Assembly: GCA_029260795.1 (NCBI GenBank)
Contig: JAJDCO010000026.1
Location: forward strand, 1-44,316
Direction of reading: 5' to 3'
DNA: 44,316 bases
Source of the DNA: Planctomycetota bacterium
Lineage (GTDB): Bacteria; Planctomycetota; OFTM77
Below, in pieces: positions 15,139 to 23,356 of the stretch. The notes below the pieces were generated by a model. That model made no database searches, had not been told where the DNA came from, and was given only the letters and a program-made list of their open reading frames with translations. Position 1 is the stretch's first letter, and each line of letters opens with the position of its first letter. Both the position numbers and the translations under genes were made by a program.

Positions 15139-17028
15139 ATGAGTGATACCGTCAAGACACTGATCTACATCGGCATCGCGGTCGTCTGTGGTGTCGGAGC
15201 TTGGCTCCTGGCCGACCCGGCTCCGAGCGAGCCACCGTTCTTCGATGACCAAGGTGAAGTCTTCTTCCCAGGATTCGACGACCCGCGACAGGCCGCGGCT
15301 CTCGAGGTCATCGCGTTCGACGAAGAGACGGCCACCGCCCGACCCTTCAAGGTCGAGGTGAAGGACGGGCTCTGGACCATCCCGTCCCATCACGGCTATG
15401 CGGCCGACGGCAAGGATCGTCTCGCCAAGACGGCCGGCGGCGTGATCGCCCTTCGCAAGGACCAGGTGATATCCGACAGCCCCGAGATGCACACGCAGCT
15501 CGGACTCGTCGACCCGCTGGACTCGAGCCGCACCGAGCTCACCGGCTGGGGCAAGCGCGTTACGCTCAAGAATGCTGCCGGCAACGTCCTCGCCGATCTC
15601 ATCGTCGGCAAGCCGCTCGAAGGCGATCGCACCGGCATGCGCTACGTGCGTGTACCCGGCAAGAGCCGCGCCTACGCCGTCAAGATGGAGGTCGATCTCT
15701 CGACGCGCTTCGCCGATTGGATCGACACCGATCTCGTCACCGTCTCGTCCGCGGACTTCGAGAAGATTGAGCTCGACCGCTACTCCGTCGACGAGCGCAA
15801 TGGTGCCATCGTCGAAGGCGAGAAGGTCGTCCTCACCAAGGACGACACTAGCAAGTGGACGATGGCCGATCTGCCGGAGGGACGCGAGCTCGACACGGGC
15901 AAGATCAGCTCGCTGACCAGTGCCATCGATTCGCTGGCGATCGTCGGTGTGCGCCCCAAGCCCGAAGGACTCACGGGGGATCTCACTCAAGAGCAGAACC
16001 GGCGCGTCAATCCCCAGTCGCTGCTTTCGCTGCAGAACAAGGGCTACTTCTTCACCCGGGACGGCAAGCTGGTCTCGAATGAAGGCGAGCTGCGCTCGTG
16101 GACGAAGGACGGCGTGCGGTTGACCTTCCGCTTCGGCGAAGTGCTGTACGGTTCAGGTGACGACGTGACGGCTGGCAGTGAGTCCGAGGGCGCCGAGAAG
16201 ACCGCGTCCGAAGGCGACGAGAAGCCCGCCGGAGTCGAGAACCGCTATCTGTTCATCTCTGCCGAGCCCGACACGGAGTCTCTCGAACCGGTGGCGCCTC
16301 CCGAAGGACTCGACCTGGAATTCTACGCCGAGTGGAAGCAGAAGCGAGACGCCGGCGAGACTGAAGGCGAGACCGAGGGTGAGACCGAGACACCTGAGGA
16401 GGAGCTTCCCGAAGAAGAGCGAAAGCGACGCTCGGAGCAAGAGGCGCTGTCCCTCGAGTATCAGGCGTCGCTCGACGCGCGACAGATCACGATCGAGGAA
16501 ACGGAGAAGAAGGCCGACGAGCTCAGCGAGCGCTTCGCGCAGTGGTACTACGTCATCTCCGGAGACAGCTTCTCGAAGCTACACCTCAGCCGCGAAGATC
16601 TGCTGAAGGCACCCGTCGAGGACGAGGGTGAGGATGCGACCGGCGACCTGCCACCGGTGCTCCCGACCGAGGACGGCCAGGACCCCGAGTCGCCCGACGA
16701 GGAGGGTGCGCCGCCGACCGCTGACGAAGGAGACGGTGAGACGCCGCCCGCCGAAAGTGGCGAGGGCGAGCCCAAATCGGAAGAGGGCGACGAGAAGCCG
16801 GCACCGACCGAGGGCGGCGACGGGGGCGAGAAGCCTCCGACCCCCCAGGGCGGCGACGGGGGCGAGAAGCCTCCGACCCCTAAGGGCGGCGACGGGGGCG
16901 AAAAGCCTCCGACCCCCCAGGGCGACGACGGGGGCGAAAAGCCTCCGACCCCCCAGGGCGACGACGGGGGCGAGAAGCCTCCGACCCCCCAGGGCGACGG
17001 CAACACCCCGGGCGACGACGGCCGCTAG
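15139..17028 (+). CDS. DUF4340-type membrane-anchored protein with a 12-residue repeat tail
   Basis: 629 residues, 3 nt after the GldFG-like gene. One N-terminal membrane helix (about 8-25) anchors a large extracytoplasmic part. Repeated strands with W-x-I/W-x-M patterns (DGLWTIPSHHG, SKWTMADLPEG) and the stretch on rates such as RTELTGWGKRVTLKNAAGNVLADLIVGKPL are typical of DUF4340 proteins. These regularly accompany GldA/F/G-like operons outside Bacteroidota. About 340-450 is an acidic low-complexity insert. The C terminus is five copies of a 12-residue DGGEKPPTPQG-type unit. Function of the family is unknown; a cell-envelope scaffold for the transporter is an inference. Confidence 0.82.
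   Translation: MSDTVKTLIYIGIAVVCGVGAWLLADPAPSEPPFFDDQGEVFFPGFDDPRQAAALEVIAFDEETATARPFKVEVKDGLWTIPSHHGYAADGKDRLAKTAGGVIALRKDQVISDSPEMHTQLGLVDPLDSSRTELTGWGKRVTLKNAAGNVLADLIVGKPLEGDRTGMRYVRVPGKSRAYAVKMEVDLSTRFADWIDTDLVTVSSADFEKIELDRYSVDERNGAIVEGEKVVLTKDDTSKWTMADLPEGRELDTGKISSLTSAIDSLAIVGVRPKPEGLTGDLTQEQNRRVNPQSLLSLQNKGYFFTRDGKLVSNEGELRSWTKDGVRLTFRFGEVLYGSGDDVTAGSESEGAEKTASEGDEKPAGVENRYLFISAEPDTESLEPVAPPEGLDLEFYAEWKQKRDAGETEGETEGETETPEEELPEEERKRRSEQEALSLEYQASLDARQITIEETEKKADELSERFAQWYYVISGDSFSKLHLSREDLLKAPVEDEGEDATGDLPPVLPTEDGQDPESPDEEGAPPTADEGDGETPPAESGEGEPKSEEGDEKPAPTEGGDGGEKPPTPQGGDGGEKPPTPKGGDGGEKPPTPQGDDGGEKPPTPQGDDGGEKPPTPQGDGNTPGDDGR
16819..16998 (+). repeat. Coding tandem repeat, five 36-bp units
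   Basis: Five in-frame 36-bp units starting at 16819, 16855, 16891, 16927 and 16963 encode DGGEKPPTPQ-type repeats (unit 2 has Lys for Gln). They are nearly identical at the DNA level, so the array is probably recent and prone to length change. Confidence 0.9.
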
Positions 17029-17060
17029 ACCCATCCAGGTTCAATCGGACCCTTTGACGA

Positions 17061-17096
17061 CGCGGCGTCGCACCGACCGGTGCGGCGCCGCGTTTT
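17061..17096 (+). terminator. Rho-independent terminator after the Gld-type operon
   Basis: A 14-bp stem (17061-17074 with 17079-17092, one G-T pair) with a GACC loop is followed by TTTT (17093-17096) and CGTT. It lies 32 nt after the DUF4340 stop. The rest of the gap to 17257 includes a small GCCGGC-TTC-GCCGGC hairpin near 17119 and no gene. Confidence 0.9.
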
Positions 17097-17257
17097 CGTT
17101 GCGCCTTCCCCGGTTTGCGCCGGCTTCGCCGGCCGCCTGGGGTTTCCGAAGGTGCACACGGAGCCGGGAGTCTTTAACCTAGTGCCTCGGGATCGGGAGA
17201 GCTCGCCTCGCGCGCGACTGCCGATCGAGCTGGGTCGACGCCTCATTCGAGCTTGTC

Positions 17258-20122
17258 ATGGAACTGCAACCCGAGCTCGTTCGGATCATCGAGGTCTTGG
17301 AGCATCACGGTTTCGATCGTGTGGTGCGATCGGGATCCCGGCTGCCGGCCGCGGAGCGCTTTGCGCCCAGCCTCGAGCCGATGCGAGAGCGGCTGCGCTC
17401 CGCCGGTTCGAAGAGCCTCCTCGTCGTCGGTGCCAGCGGAGTCGGTAAGTCGGCTCTGCTCTCCGAGCTCGCCCGCGGGCTGCTCGAGGGCGACTCGCCG
17501 CAGCTCATGGTGCAACTCTCCACGGGCGACATCCTTCGTGGGGCGAAGTACATCGGTGAGTGGGAGGAGCGGCTCGGCCAGCTCATCGCGATCGCGAAGC
17601 GCCCGGCGCCGGTCGTGCTGTGGATCAGCAATCTCAACGACATCGTCGGAGCGGGTCGCGTCGAGGGCGGCAACCAAGACGTGGCGCAGCTTCTCGTGCC
17701 TCATCTCGAGTCGGGGGACATCGCGGTGGTCGGGGAGTCGACCCCGGCCGCGCTGACAGCCGGGCTCGGTGCCCATCCGAACTTGGAGCGACTCTTCCTG
17801 CGGGTGAACTTGGAGCCCACGACTGAGGCCGAGACGCTGGTGATCCTCGAGGGGGTGCGCGAGCGGTGGCAGCAGACGATGCCGAACCTCGACGTCCCTT
17901 CCGAGTCGAGTGAGCGGGCGCTCGAGCTTTCGAGGCTGCTCCGTCCGGTCGGGGAGCAGCCTGGGCGCGCCGTCGATCTCTTCGATGGTGTCCTGGCGGC
18001 CGCGAGCCAGACGGGTCGTACCGACGTCGCGCCCGCTTTCGTGGCCCGGATTCTCGCCGAGTGGACCGGGCTGCCGCTGTGGCTGTTCGATGATGACGAG
18101 CCGCTCGATCTCGAGGAGCTTCAGCGCTTCTTCGAGGAGCGCGTGCTCGGTCAATCCGAGGCCGTCTCGACGATGGTCGACGTCATCACGCTCGTGAAAG
18201 CGGGCCTCCAGGACCCGAGCCAGCCACTGGCGGTTCTCTTCTTCGTTGGACCCACCGGAGTCGGGAAGACCGAGATCGCCAAGGCTCTGGCCGAGCGCTT
18301 GTTCGGCAGCGCCGATCGCATGACCCGGATCGACATGAGCGAGTTCAGCGATTGGAGCGCTCCCGCTCGCCTGATCGGGTACGGCGGACAGCCGGGTGCG
18401 CTGACGGAGCGTGTGCGGCAGCAGCCGTTCTCGGTCGTGCTGCTCGACGAGATCGAGAAGGCCGCCGAGCCCACGTTCGACTTGTTTCTACAGGTGTTCG
18501 ATGACGGCCGTCTCACGGACGGCCGCGGAGTGACCGTCGACTTCCGGCAGACGATCGTCGTGATGACCTCGAACCTGGGCTCGGACCGAATGGGCCGTGA
18601 GACGCTCGGCTTCCACGAATCGAGTGACGGGGTCGCCGACGATGATCCGCTGCTCGAGTCCGTGCATCAATTCTTTCGTCCCGAGTTCGTCAACCGCATC
18701 GATCGGGTCGTGCCGTTCCGGCCCTTGAGCGCTGACGCCCTGGCCAAGATCGCACAGCGAGAGATCGGGAAGATCCTCGCCCGGTCGGGCCTGACGCGGC
18801 GGCGGCTCTCGGTCGACATCGATCCCTCAGTCGTGTCTCTGCTGGTGCGGAGCGGTACCAGCACGCGCTATGGCGCGCGACCGATGAAGCGCGCGGTCGA
18901 GCGTTTAGTGCTCTTGCCGCTAGCGCGCCGGATCGCCGTCGGCAAGGCGCCGGCCGGGGGCGTGCTGCAGCTTCGCGCTGCAGGGGCGAAGGTCGTGGCC
19001 GAGCTCGTGCGCGATCCGCTCGACGACGAGGTCGACCGGCTCAAGGAGCGCTTCCGTATTCCCAGCCCCTTGCCCGAGCGTCGAGGCTCGCTTTCGGCGG
19101 CAGAGCTCGAGCGCTGGGTGGAGGAGCTGCGCGACAAGTCCCGAGCGATGCAGCTTCAGCTCGAAGAGCTGGAGCTCACGAGTGAGAAGAGCGAGCTGGT
19201 CGAGCGGACCCAGCGCCATGACTTCTGGGATGAGCCGACACGCGCTCGGCGGATCCTGTCGCGCATCCACGCCCTCGAGTCGCTGGTCGAGAACGTGCAG
19301 CGCGTCTCGCGGCGGGTCGAGGACCTGTTCGAGTGGGTGCCGCGAGTGGCGAGGAGTCGGCAGCGTCCTCGCCTCGAGCGCGCGGTCGAGCGGTATCGCG
19401 ACGTCGCACGCGATCTCGAGATGGTCGAGTTCGACCTGAGCTGCGGGGAGCCGATCGACCGACTGGATGCGTTCCTCAAAGTCACGGCCGTACCGGGTCG
19501 GAGCCGCACGCAGCGAGACATCGTGGCGGCGCTGGCCACCATGTATCGAAACTGGGCGAACACCAAGGGCTTTGACGTCTTCATTCTCGACGACTCGGTC
19601 ACGGATCGAGGCGGGGAGGACACCATCACGCTGGTGCTCGAAGGGGCGTGTGCGTACGGTCTGCTGAAGGCGGAGCGTGGCCTGCATGTGATCGACGAGA
19701 TCGGGGCGCCGGGTGGCAAGCGGCGGCTGCGAGCGTATGCGCGCGTCGAGGTCTGGCCCAGTGATGACGAGGAAGTCGAGCCCGAGCGGTTGGAAGCGGC
19801 CGACCTGCCGGAGACGGGCTCGGCGAATCGCGGTCGGTTCGGCAATGAGCGCCGGACGCGGATGAGGCTCTTTCACGAGGCGAGCGGGCACGGGGTCGTT
19901 GCGCGAACGCATCTTCCGGTCGAGCGCTGCCGGGAGCTCTTGGCGCGGCTGCTGCGCGAGATCGTGCGCGACAGCGAGGATGAGCCCTCGGAGCGGCTGA
20001 TCGTGCGTCGCTACAGCCTACCTCCCGAGGGGCGAGTGCGAGACACGCGGAGCGGTCTGCAGACCTCGGCCGTCGAGCAGGTGCTGGGGGGTGACTTGGA
20101 CCGATTCCTCTTGGTGCCGTGA
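17258..20122 (+). CDS. Clp/Hsp100-type AAA+ ATPase fused to a release factor 2-like module lacking GGQ
   Basis: 954 residues, and the outstanding gene of the window. D1 AAA+ module (about 40-270): Walker A GASGVGKS (58-65) and the pore region GAKYIGEWEERL (95-106). Its Walker B has WISNLNDIVGAG (122-133) where ClpB/ClpC have FIDELHTLVGAG, so the Asp-Glu pair is lost. D2 (about 290-585): Walker A GPTGVGKT (331-338), intact Walker B VVLLDE (393-398), sensor TSN (437-439) and sensor-2 GARPMKR (539-545). There is no Clp N-domain and no ClpB middle domain.
Residues about 600-954 follow release factor 2 end to end: FWDEPTRARRILSRI (656-670), LDAFLKVTA then MYRNWANTKGFDV (762-774), AYGLLKAERGLH (799-810), and the ending RVRDTRSGLQTSAVEQVLGG (926-945), like RF2 IKDLRTGVETRNTQAVLDG. 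The codon-reading SPF is replaced (EIGAPGGKRR) and GGQ is absent. Inferred role: ribosome- or nascent-chain-linked unfoldase. Confidence 0.9.
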   Translation: MELQPELVRIIEVLEHHGFDRVVRSGSRLPAAERFAPSLEPMRERLRSAGSKSLLVVGASGVGKSALLSELARGLLEGDSPQLMVQLSTGDILRGAKYIGEWEERLGQLIAIAKRPAPVVLWISNLNDIVGAGRVEGGNQDVAQLLVPHLESGDIAVVGESTPAALTAGLGAHPNLERLFLRVNLEPTTEAETLVILEGVRERWQQTMPNLDVPSESSERALELSRLLRPVGEQPGRAVDLFDGVLAAASQTGRTDVAPAFVARILAEWTGLPLWLFDDDEPLDLEELQRFFEERVLGQSEAVSTMVDVITLVKAGLQDPSQPLAVLFFVGPTGVGKTEIAKALAERLFGSADRMTRIDMSEFSDWSAPARLIGYGGQPGALTERVRQQPFSVVLLDEIEKAAEPTFDLFLQVFDDGRLTDGRGVTVDFRQTIVVMTSNLGSDRMGRETLGFHESSDGVADDDPLLESVHQFFRPEFVNRIDRVVPFRPLSADALAKIAQREIGKILARSGLTRRRLSVDIDPSVVSLLVRSGTSTRYGARPMKRAVERLVLLPLARRIAVGKAPAGGVLQLRAAGAKVVAELVRDPLDDEVDRLKERFRIPSPLPERRGSLSAAELERWVEELRDKSRAMQLQLEELELTSEKSELVERTQRHDFWDEPTRARRILSRIHALESLVENVQRVSRRVEDLFEWVPRVARSRQRPRLERAVERYRDVARDLEMVEFDLSCGEPIDRLDAFLKVTAVPGRSRTQRDIVAALATMYRNWANTKGFDVFILDDSVTDRGGEDTITLVLEGACAYGLLKAERGLHVIDEIGAPGGKRRLRAYARVEVWPSDDEEVEPERLEAADLPETGSANRGRFGNERRTRMRLFHEASGHGVVARTHLPVERCRELLARLLREIVRDSEDEPSERLIVRRYSLPPEGRVRDTRSGLQTSAVEQVLGGDLDRFLLVP

Positions 20123-20174
20123 TGCCCGGGAGAGTCCGCTGGACCGGCCAATCCGCGCCGAGCACTTTTTGGCC

Positions 20175-20203
20175 TTGCTCGATGTCCCTTTCCTTCGGAT
20201 AGT
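20175..20203 (+). promoter_or_regulatory. Candidate sigma-70 promoter for speA
   Basis: TTGCTC (20175-20180), a 17-nt spacer and GATAGT (20198-20203), each about 4/6 matches, lie about 95 nt before the speA start in the 180-bp gap after the Clp-RF2 gene. Weak but correctly spaced. Confidence 0.25.
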
Positions 20204-20302
20204 ACGCGGTTTGCATTCGTTTTTCTGGTCGCGCCCTCGCCCCTCGGTACTGGGCCGCTCACCGGGAATACCAGTCCGACCGCGCGACCGACGAGGTGTG
20301 GC

Positions 20303-22291
20303 ATGTCGAATCAGCGAGACATCCGAGCCTGGACCGTTCAAGACAGCTCCGAGCTGTTCAACGTGAACGGTTGGGGACAGGGCTTCTTCTCGATCAATGC
20401 GGCCGGAAACGTCCAGGTGACGCCCGATGGTCCTGACGGAGGGGCGATCGATCTCAAGGAGCTGATCGATCACCTGCAGCAGCGTGGGATCCATCTGCCG
20501 GTCTTGCTGCGATTCAGCGGAATCCTCCATCACCGGGTCAAGGGCATCAACGAGAGCTTTCGTCGCGTCATCGCCGAGGCGGAGTACCGCGGAAGCTACC
20601 GAGGCGTCTACCCGATCAAGGTCAATCAGCAGCGTCATGTGGTCGAGGAGCTGGTCGAGTTCGGCCAAGACTACGACCTCGGTCTGGAGGCGGGCTCGCG
20701 TCCCGAGCTGATGGTGGCGATCGCGTTGGTCGACAACCCGAAAGCGTACATCATCTGCAACGGGTACAAGGACGCGGCGTACATCGAGACGGCGCTCTTG
20801 TCGCGCAAGCTCGGGCGTCAAACCGTGATCGTCATCGATCGGTTCGAGGAGCTCGAGACTGTGCTGCGGTTGAGCCGCGAGCTCGGCATCCGGCCCGTGA
20901 TCGGAGTTCGAGCGAAGCTGGCATCCCGTGGCGCCGGCCGTTGGCAGGAGTCCGGAGGTGACCGCTCGAAGTTCGGCCTGACCTCGTCCGAGCTGGTGGC
21001 CGTGGTCAAGCGCTTGAGAGAGGCGGATCACCTCGACTGCCTGCAGCTCCTCCACTTTCACATCGGCTCCCAGGTCAGCGACATCCGGGCCATCAAGTCC
21101 GCCCTGCGCGAGGCGGGCCGCATCTTCGTCGAGCTCCATGGTCTCGGGGCTCCAATGACGATCCTCGATTGCGGCGGTGGCCTGGGCGTGGACTATGACG
21201 GCAGCCAGACCAAGTTCCACTCCTCGATCAACTACACGCTGGAGGAGTACGCGAACGACATCATCTACGCGATCCGCGATGCGTGCGATGAGAAGGACGT
21301 TCCTCACCCCGACATCGTCACGGAGTCGGGCCGCGCCCTGGTCGCACACCATTCCGTGCTGATCTTCAACGTGCTCGGCGTCCATCGGACGGTCAAGGAA
21401 ACCGTGCCCACCGAGCCGACCGAGGACGAGCACGACCTCGTCACCTCGATGTTCGACGTGTGGCGAGACGTGACGATCAAGAACTTCCAAGAGGCGTATC
21501 ACGACGCCCTCCAGTTCAAAGAGGAGTCGATCAACGCCTTCAACCTCGGGATCCTGGACCTGCAAGACCGAGGGCGGATCGAGGAGCTCTTCTTCGCGAT
21601 CTGCGAGCGCATCCTCCGGCTCGTCCGCGACCTCGACTACGTTCCCGATGAGCTCGACTCGCTCGAGCGCTCGCTGGCCGACACCTACTACTGCAACTTC
21701 TCGGTCTTCCAGTCGATGCCCGATCACTGGGCGGTCAAGCAGCTGTTCCCGGTGATGCCGATCCACGGACTGCACCAAGCCTTGAAGCGACGTGGCATCC
21801 TGGCCGACTTGACCTGCGACAGTGATGGCAAGGTCGACAAGTTCATCGACCTCCGAGCGCAGAAGGACTTCCTCGAGCTTCCCGAGTGGGGCGACAGTCC
21901 GCTCTGGCTCGGTGCTTTCCTGGTCGGCGCCTACCAAGAGATCCTCGGGGACTTGCACAACCTGTTCGGCGATACGGATGCTGTCCACGTGAGCCTCTCC
22001 GAGAGCGGTGGCTATCGAATCTCGCACGTGGTGGCCGGTGACACCATCCAAGAGGTGCTGGGCTACGTTGCCTACAGCAAGGTTGAGCTCGTCTCGCGGA
22101 TACGGGCAGCGGTCGAGCGAGCGCTCGATGAGAAGCGCATCAACCTGGACGAGTCCGGTCGTCTCGTGCGACGTTATGAGCAGAGCTTCGCCGAGATGAC
22201 GTATCTCGAGCCCCCCCGATGCCGGCCGATTCCAGCTCCGACCCCCAGCCCGGTCATGAACCCCCAGCAGCCGGTCTCGCCGTCGCCCTGA
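20303..22291 (+). CDS. speA: Biosynthetic arginine decarboxylase
   Basis: 662 residues, the usual SpeA length. It is a PLP enzyme that decarboxylates arginine to agmatine for polyamine synthesis. The PLP lysine is in GVYPIKVNQQ (Lys106). The barrel motif HFHIGSQ, the glycine-rich phosphate-binding GGGLGVDYDG and the active-site Cys464 in YYCNFSVFQS are all present. Start ATG at 20303 with GAGGTG 5-6 nt upstream. The last 40 residues are a Pro-rich tail. The next gene follows after 42 nt and may be co-transcribed. No agmatine-processing enzyme is in the window. Confidence 0.96.
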   Translation: MSNQRDIRAWTVQDSSELFNVNGWGQGFFSINAAGNVQVTPDGPDGGAIDLKELIDHLQQRGIHLPVLLRFSGILHHRVKGINESFRRVIAEAEYRGSYRGVYPIKVNQQRHVVEELVEFGQDYDLGLEAGSRPELMVAIALVDNPKAYIICNGYKDAAYIETALLSRKLGRQTVIVIDRFEELETVLRLSRELGIRPVIGVRAKLASRGAGRWQESGGDRSKFGLTSSELVAVVKRLREADHLDCLQLLHFHIGSQVSDIRAIKSALREAGRIFVELHGLGAPMTILDCGGGLGVDYDGSQTKFHSSINYTLEEYANDIIYAIRDACDEKDVPHPDIVTESGRALVAHHSVLIFNVLGVHRTVKETVPTEPTEDEHDLVTSMFDVWRDVTIKNFQEAYHDALQFKEESINAFNLGILDLQDRGRIEELFFAICERILRLVRDLDYVPDELDSLERSLADTYYCNFSVFQSMPDHWAVKQLFPVMPIHGLHQALKRRGILADLTCDSDGKVDKFIDLRAQKDFLELPEWGDSPLWLGAFLVGAYQEILGDLHNLFGDTDAVHVSLSESGGYRISHVVAGDTIQEVLGYVAYSKVELVSRIRAAVERALDEKRINLDESGRLVRRYEQSFAEMTYLEPPRCRPIPAPTPSPVMNPQQPVSPSP

Positions 22292-22333
22292 GGCTTCGAC
22301 CCGACTCCGCAGCGTTCTCGAGGAAAACTGACG

Positions 22334-22849
22334 ATGGGAAGCCTCTTCGACGAGCTCCGCAAAGCGAAGCTCATCAATGAGAAAGACGCCAAGCGCCTCC
22401 AGCATGAGAAGCGCGTCACGCGCAAGAAGAAGGGCGGCCACGCGGCCGAGAAGAAGGAGGAGGAGCAGAAGCGCGTCGAGTTCGAGGCCCGCAAGGCACG
22501 TGAGGCCGAGGAGAATCGCCAGCGTGCCGAGGCCCAGCAGGCCTCGCAAGCCGACAAGGAACGCGCTTCTCGGCTCGTCAATATCGTGGAGACCTCGGTG
22601 TTTCGCGGCCGGTGGGGAGGCCAACGCGCCTTTCACTTCGTGGCGCGCAACAAGGAGATCTGGAAGCTCGAGGTCGACCCCGGCGTCGGGCGCCAGCTCG
22701 AGTCCGGCGAGATCGCCCTCTGCGAGAAGCCGGGCTCCCAGCCGATCGAGATCGTGCTGATCAAGGGATCGGTCATCGCCAAGATCCGCGAGCTCGACCC
22801 GAGCCTGGTGCGCTTCTACGGCCCCGACTTCGACAGCGTCGAACGCTGA
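22334..22849 (+). CDS. DUF2058-like (YaiL-type) small protein
   Basis: 171 residues. The layout matches DUF2058 proteins such as E. coli YaiL: a short start (LFDELRKAKLINEKDAKRLQHEKR), a long Lys/Arg/Glu-rich coiled coil (about 25-80), then a compact C-terminal domain with ARNKEIWKLEVDPGVGRQLESGEIALCEKPG, similar in pattern to YaiL's NLIKKIFVDKATQDQLVNGRLAIARL. The basic coiled coil suggests nucleic-acid contact, but no function is established. RBS GAGGA lies upstream. It is probably in the speA transcript. Confidence 0.65.
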   Translation: MGSLFDELRKAKLINEKDAKRLQHEKRVTRKKKGGHAAEKKEEEQKRVEFEARKAREAEENRQRAEAQQASQADKERASRLVNIVETSVFRGRWGGQRAFHFVARNKEIWKLEVDPGVGRQLESGEIALCEKPGSQPIEIVLIKGSVIAKIRELDPSLVRFYGPDFDSVER

Positions 22850-22980
22850 AGACTCGCATCGGCAGTGCTGATGGCCTTCGTCACTAGCCTAGAGACCCAT
22901 TGCAGCGAAGGTCACCGCCTCGCTCCACGGCGTCAGAGCGGGTTCGATCGAGTCCGCGGTGCCACTGCTTCTCTCGCCGG

Positions 22981-23073
22981 CTCTCTCCTCCACGTCCTTC
23001 GAAGGCGAATCGGCCCGCCGAATCTCGACGAGGGTGCACGTGCATCGTGACGGACTCCGTTCGCGTCTCTGTT
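22981..23073. repeat. About 93-bp repeat, copy 1 (ends in the ACGGACTCCGT unit)
   Basis: Starts CTCTCTCCTCCACGTCCTTC and ends with the ACGGACTCCGT unit (23046-23073). A near-identical copy is at 23260-23354, with roughly three differences over the whole length. A much more diverged version seems to occupy about 23160-23246. The 507-bp gap 22850-23356 holds these repeats and no credible gene. Confidence 0.85.
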
Positions 23074-23083
23074 CCTTGGACCG

Positions 23084-23097
23084 CCGGCTTCAGCCGG
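23084..23097. repeat. TTCA-centred palindrome CCGGC-TTCA-GCCGG
   Basis: Perfect 5-bp arms around TTCA, lying between copies of the ACGGACTCCGT repeat. It is the same centre with different arms as at 9851-9866, 32887-32902 and 32955-32970. Confidence 0.6.
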
Positions 23098-23213
23098 GCT
23101 CGTTACGTTTGCGGCAAGACGTCGACTGTGTTCTCTTCCCGGACCGAGCCCACTCTCTCGTCGATGCGACTCGAAGGCGTCGCGGCCCGACGGCACGCGA
23201 TGTTCGTCGACGT

Positions 23214-23246
23214 ACGACGTGACGGACTCCGTTCGCGTCTCTGTTT
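23214..23246. repeat. ACGGACTCCGT dispersed repeat, copy 3
   Basis: Same unit as in 23046-23073 and 23321-23354, here preceded by CGTCGACGTACGACG, a further small palindromic stretch. Confidence 0.7.
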
Positions 23247-23259
23247 GTCGTGCACTCGG

Positions 23260-23354
23260 CTCTCTCCTCCACGTCCTTCGAAGGCGAATCGGCCTGCCGA
23301 ATCTCGACGAGGGTGCACGTGCGACGTGACGGACTCCGTTCGCGTCTCTGTTTT
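23260..23354. repeat. About 93-bp repeat, copy 2
   Basis: Near-identical second copy of 22981-23073. It ends 2 nt before the stop codon of the metallophosphoesterase gene (minus strand) and could therefore form part of that transcript's 3' end. Confidence 0.85.
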
Positions 23355-23356
23355 CC

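Noticed and set aside
14269..15990. Minus-strand ORF (573 residues) across the GldG-like and DUF4340 genes
   Set aside because: Shadow of two well-supported plus-strand genes; composition is shadow-like.
20018..22636. Long minus-strand ORF (872 residues) antisense to speA and its neighbours
   Set aside because: It covers the recognisable speA and DUF2058-like genes on the opposite strand. The product is a low-complexity Asp/Glu/Val/Leu-rich shadow typical of GC-rich codon bias and has no family motif.
22981..23354. Possible CRISPR array from repeated units
   Set aside because: Repeats are too long and too few, spacings are uneven, and no cas genes are present.
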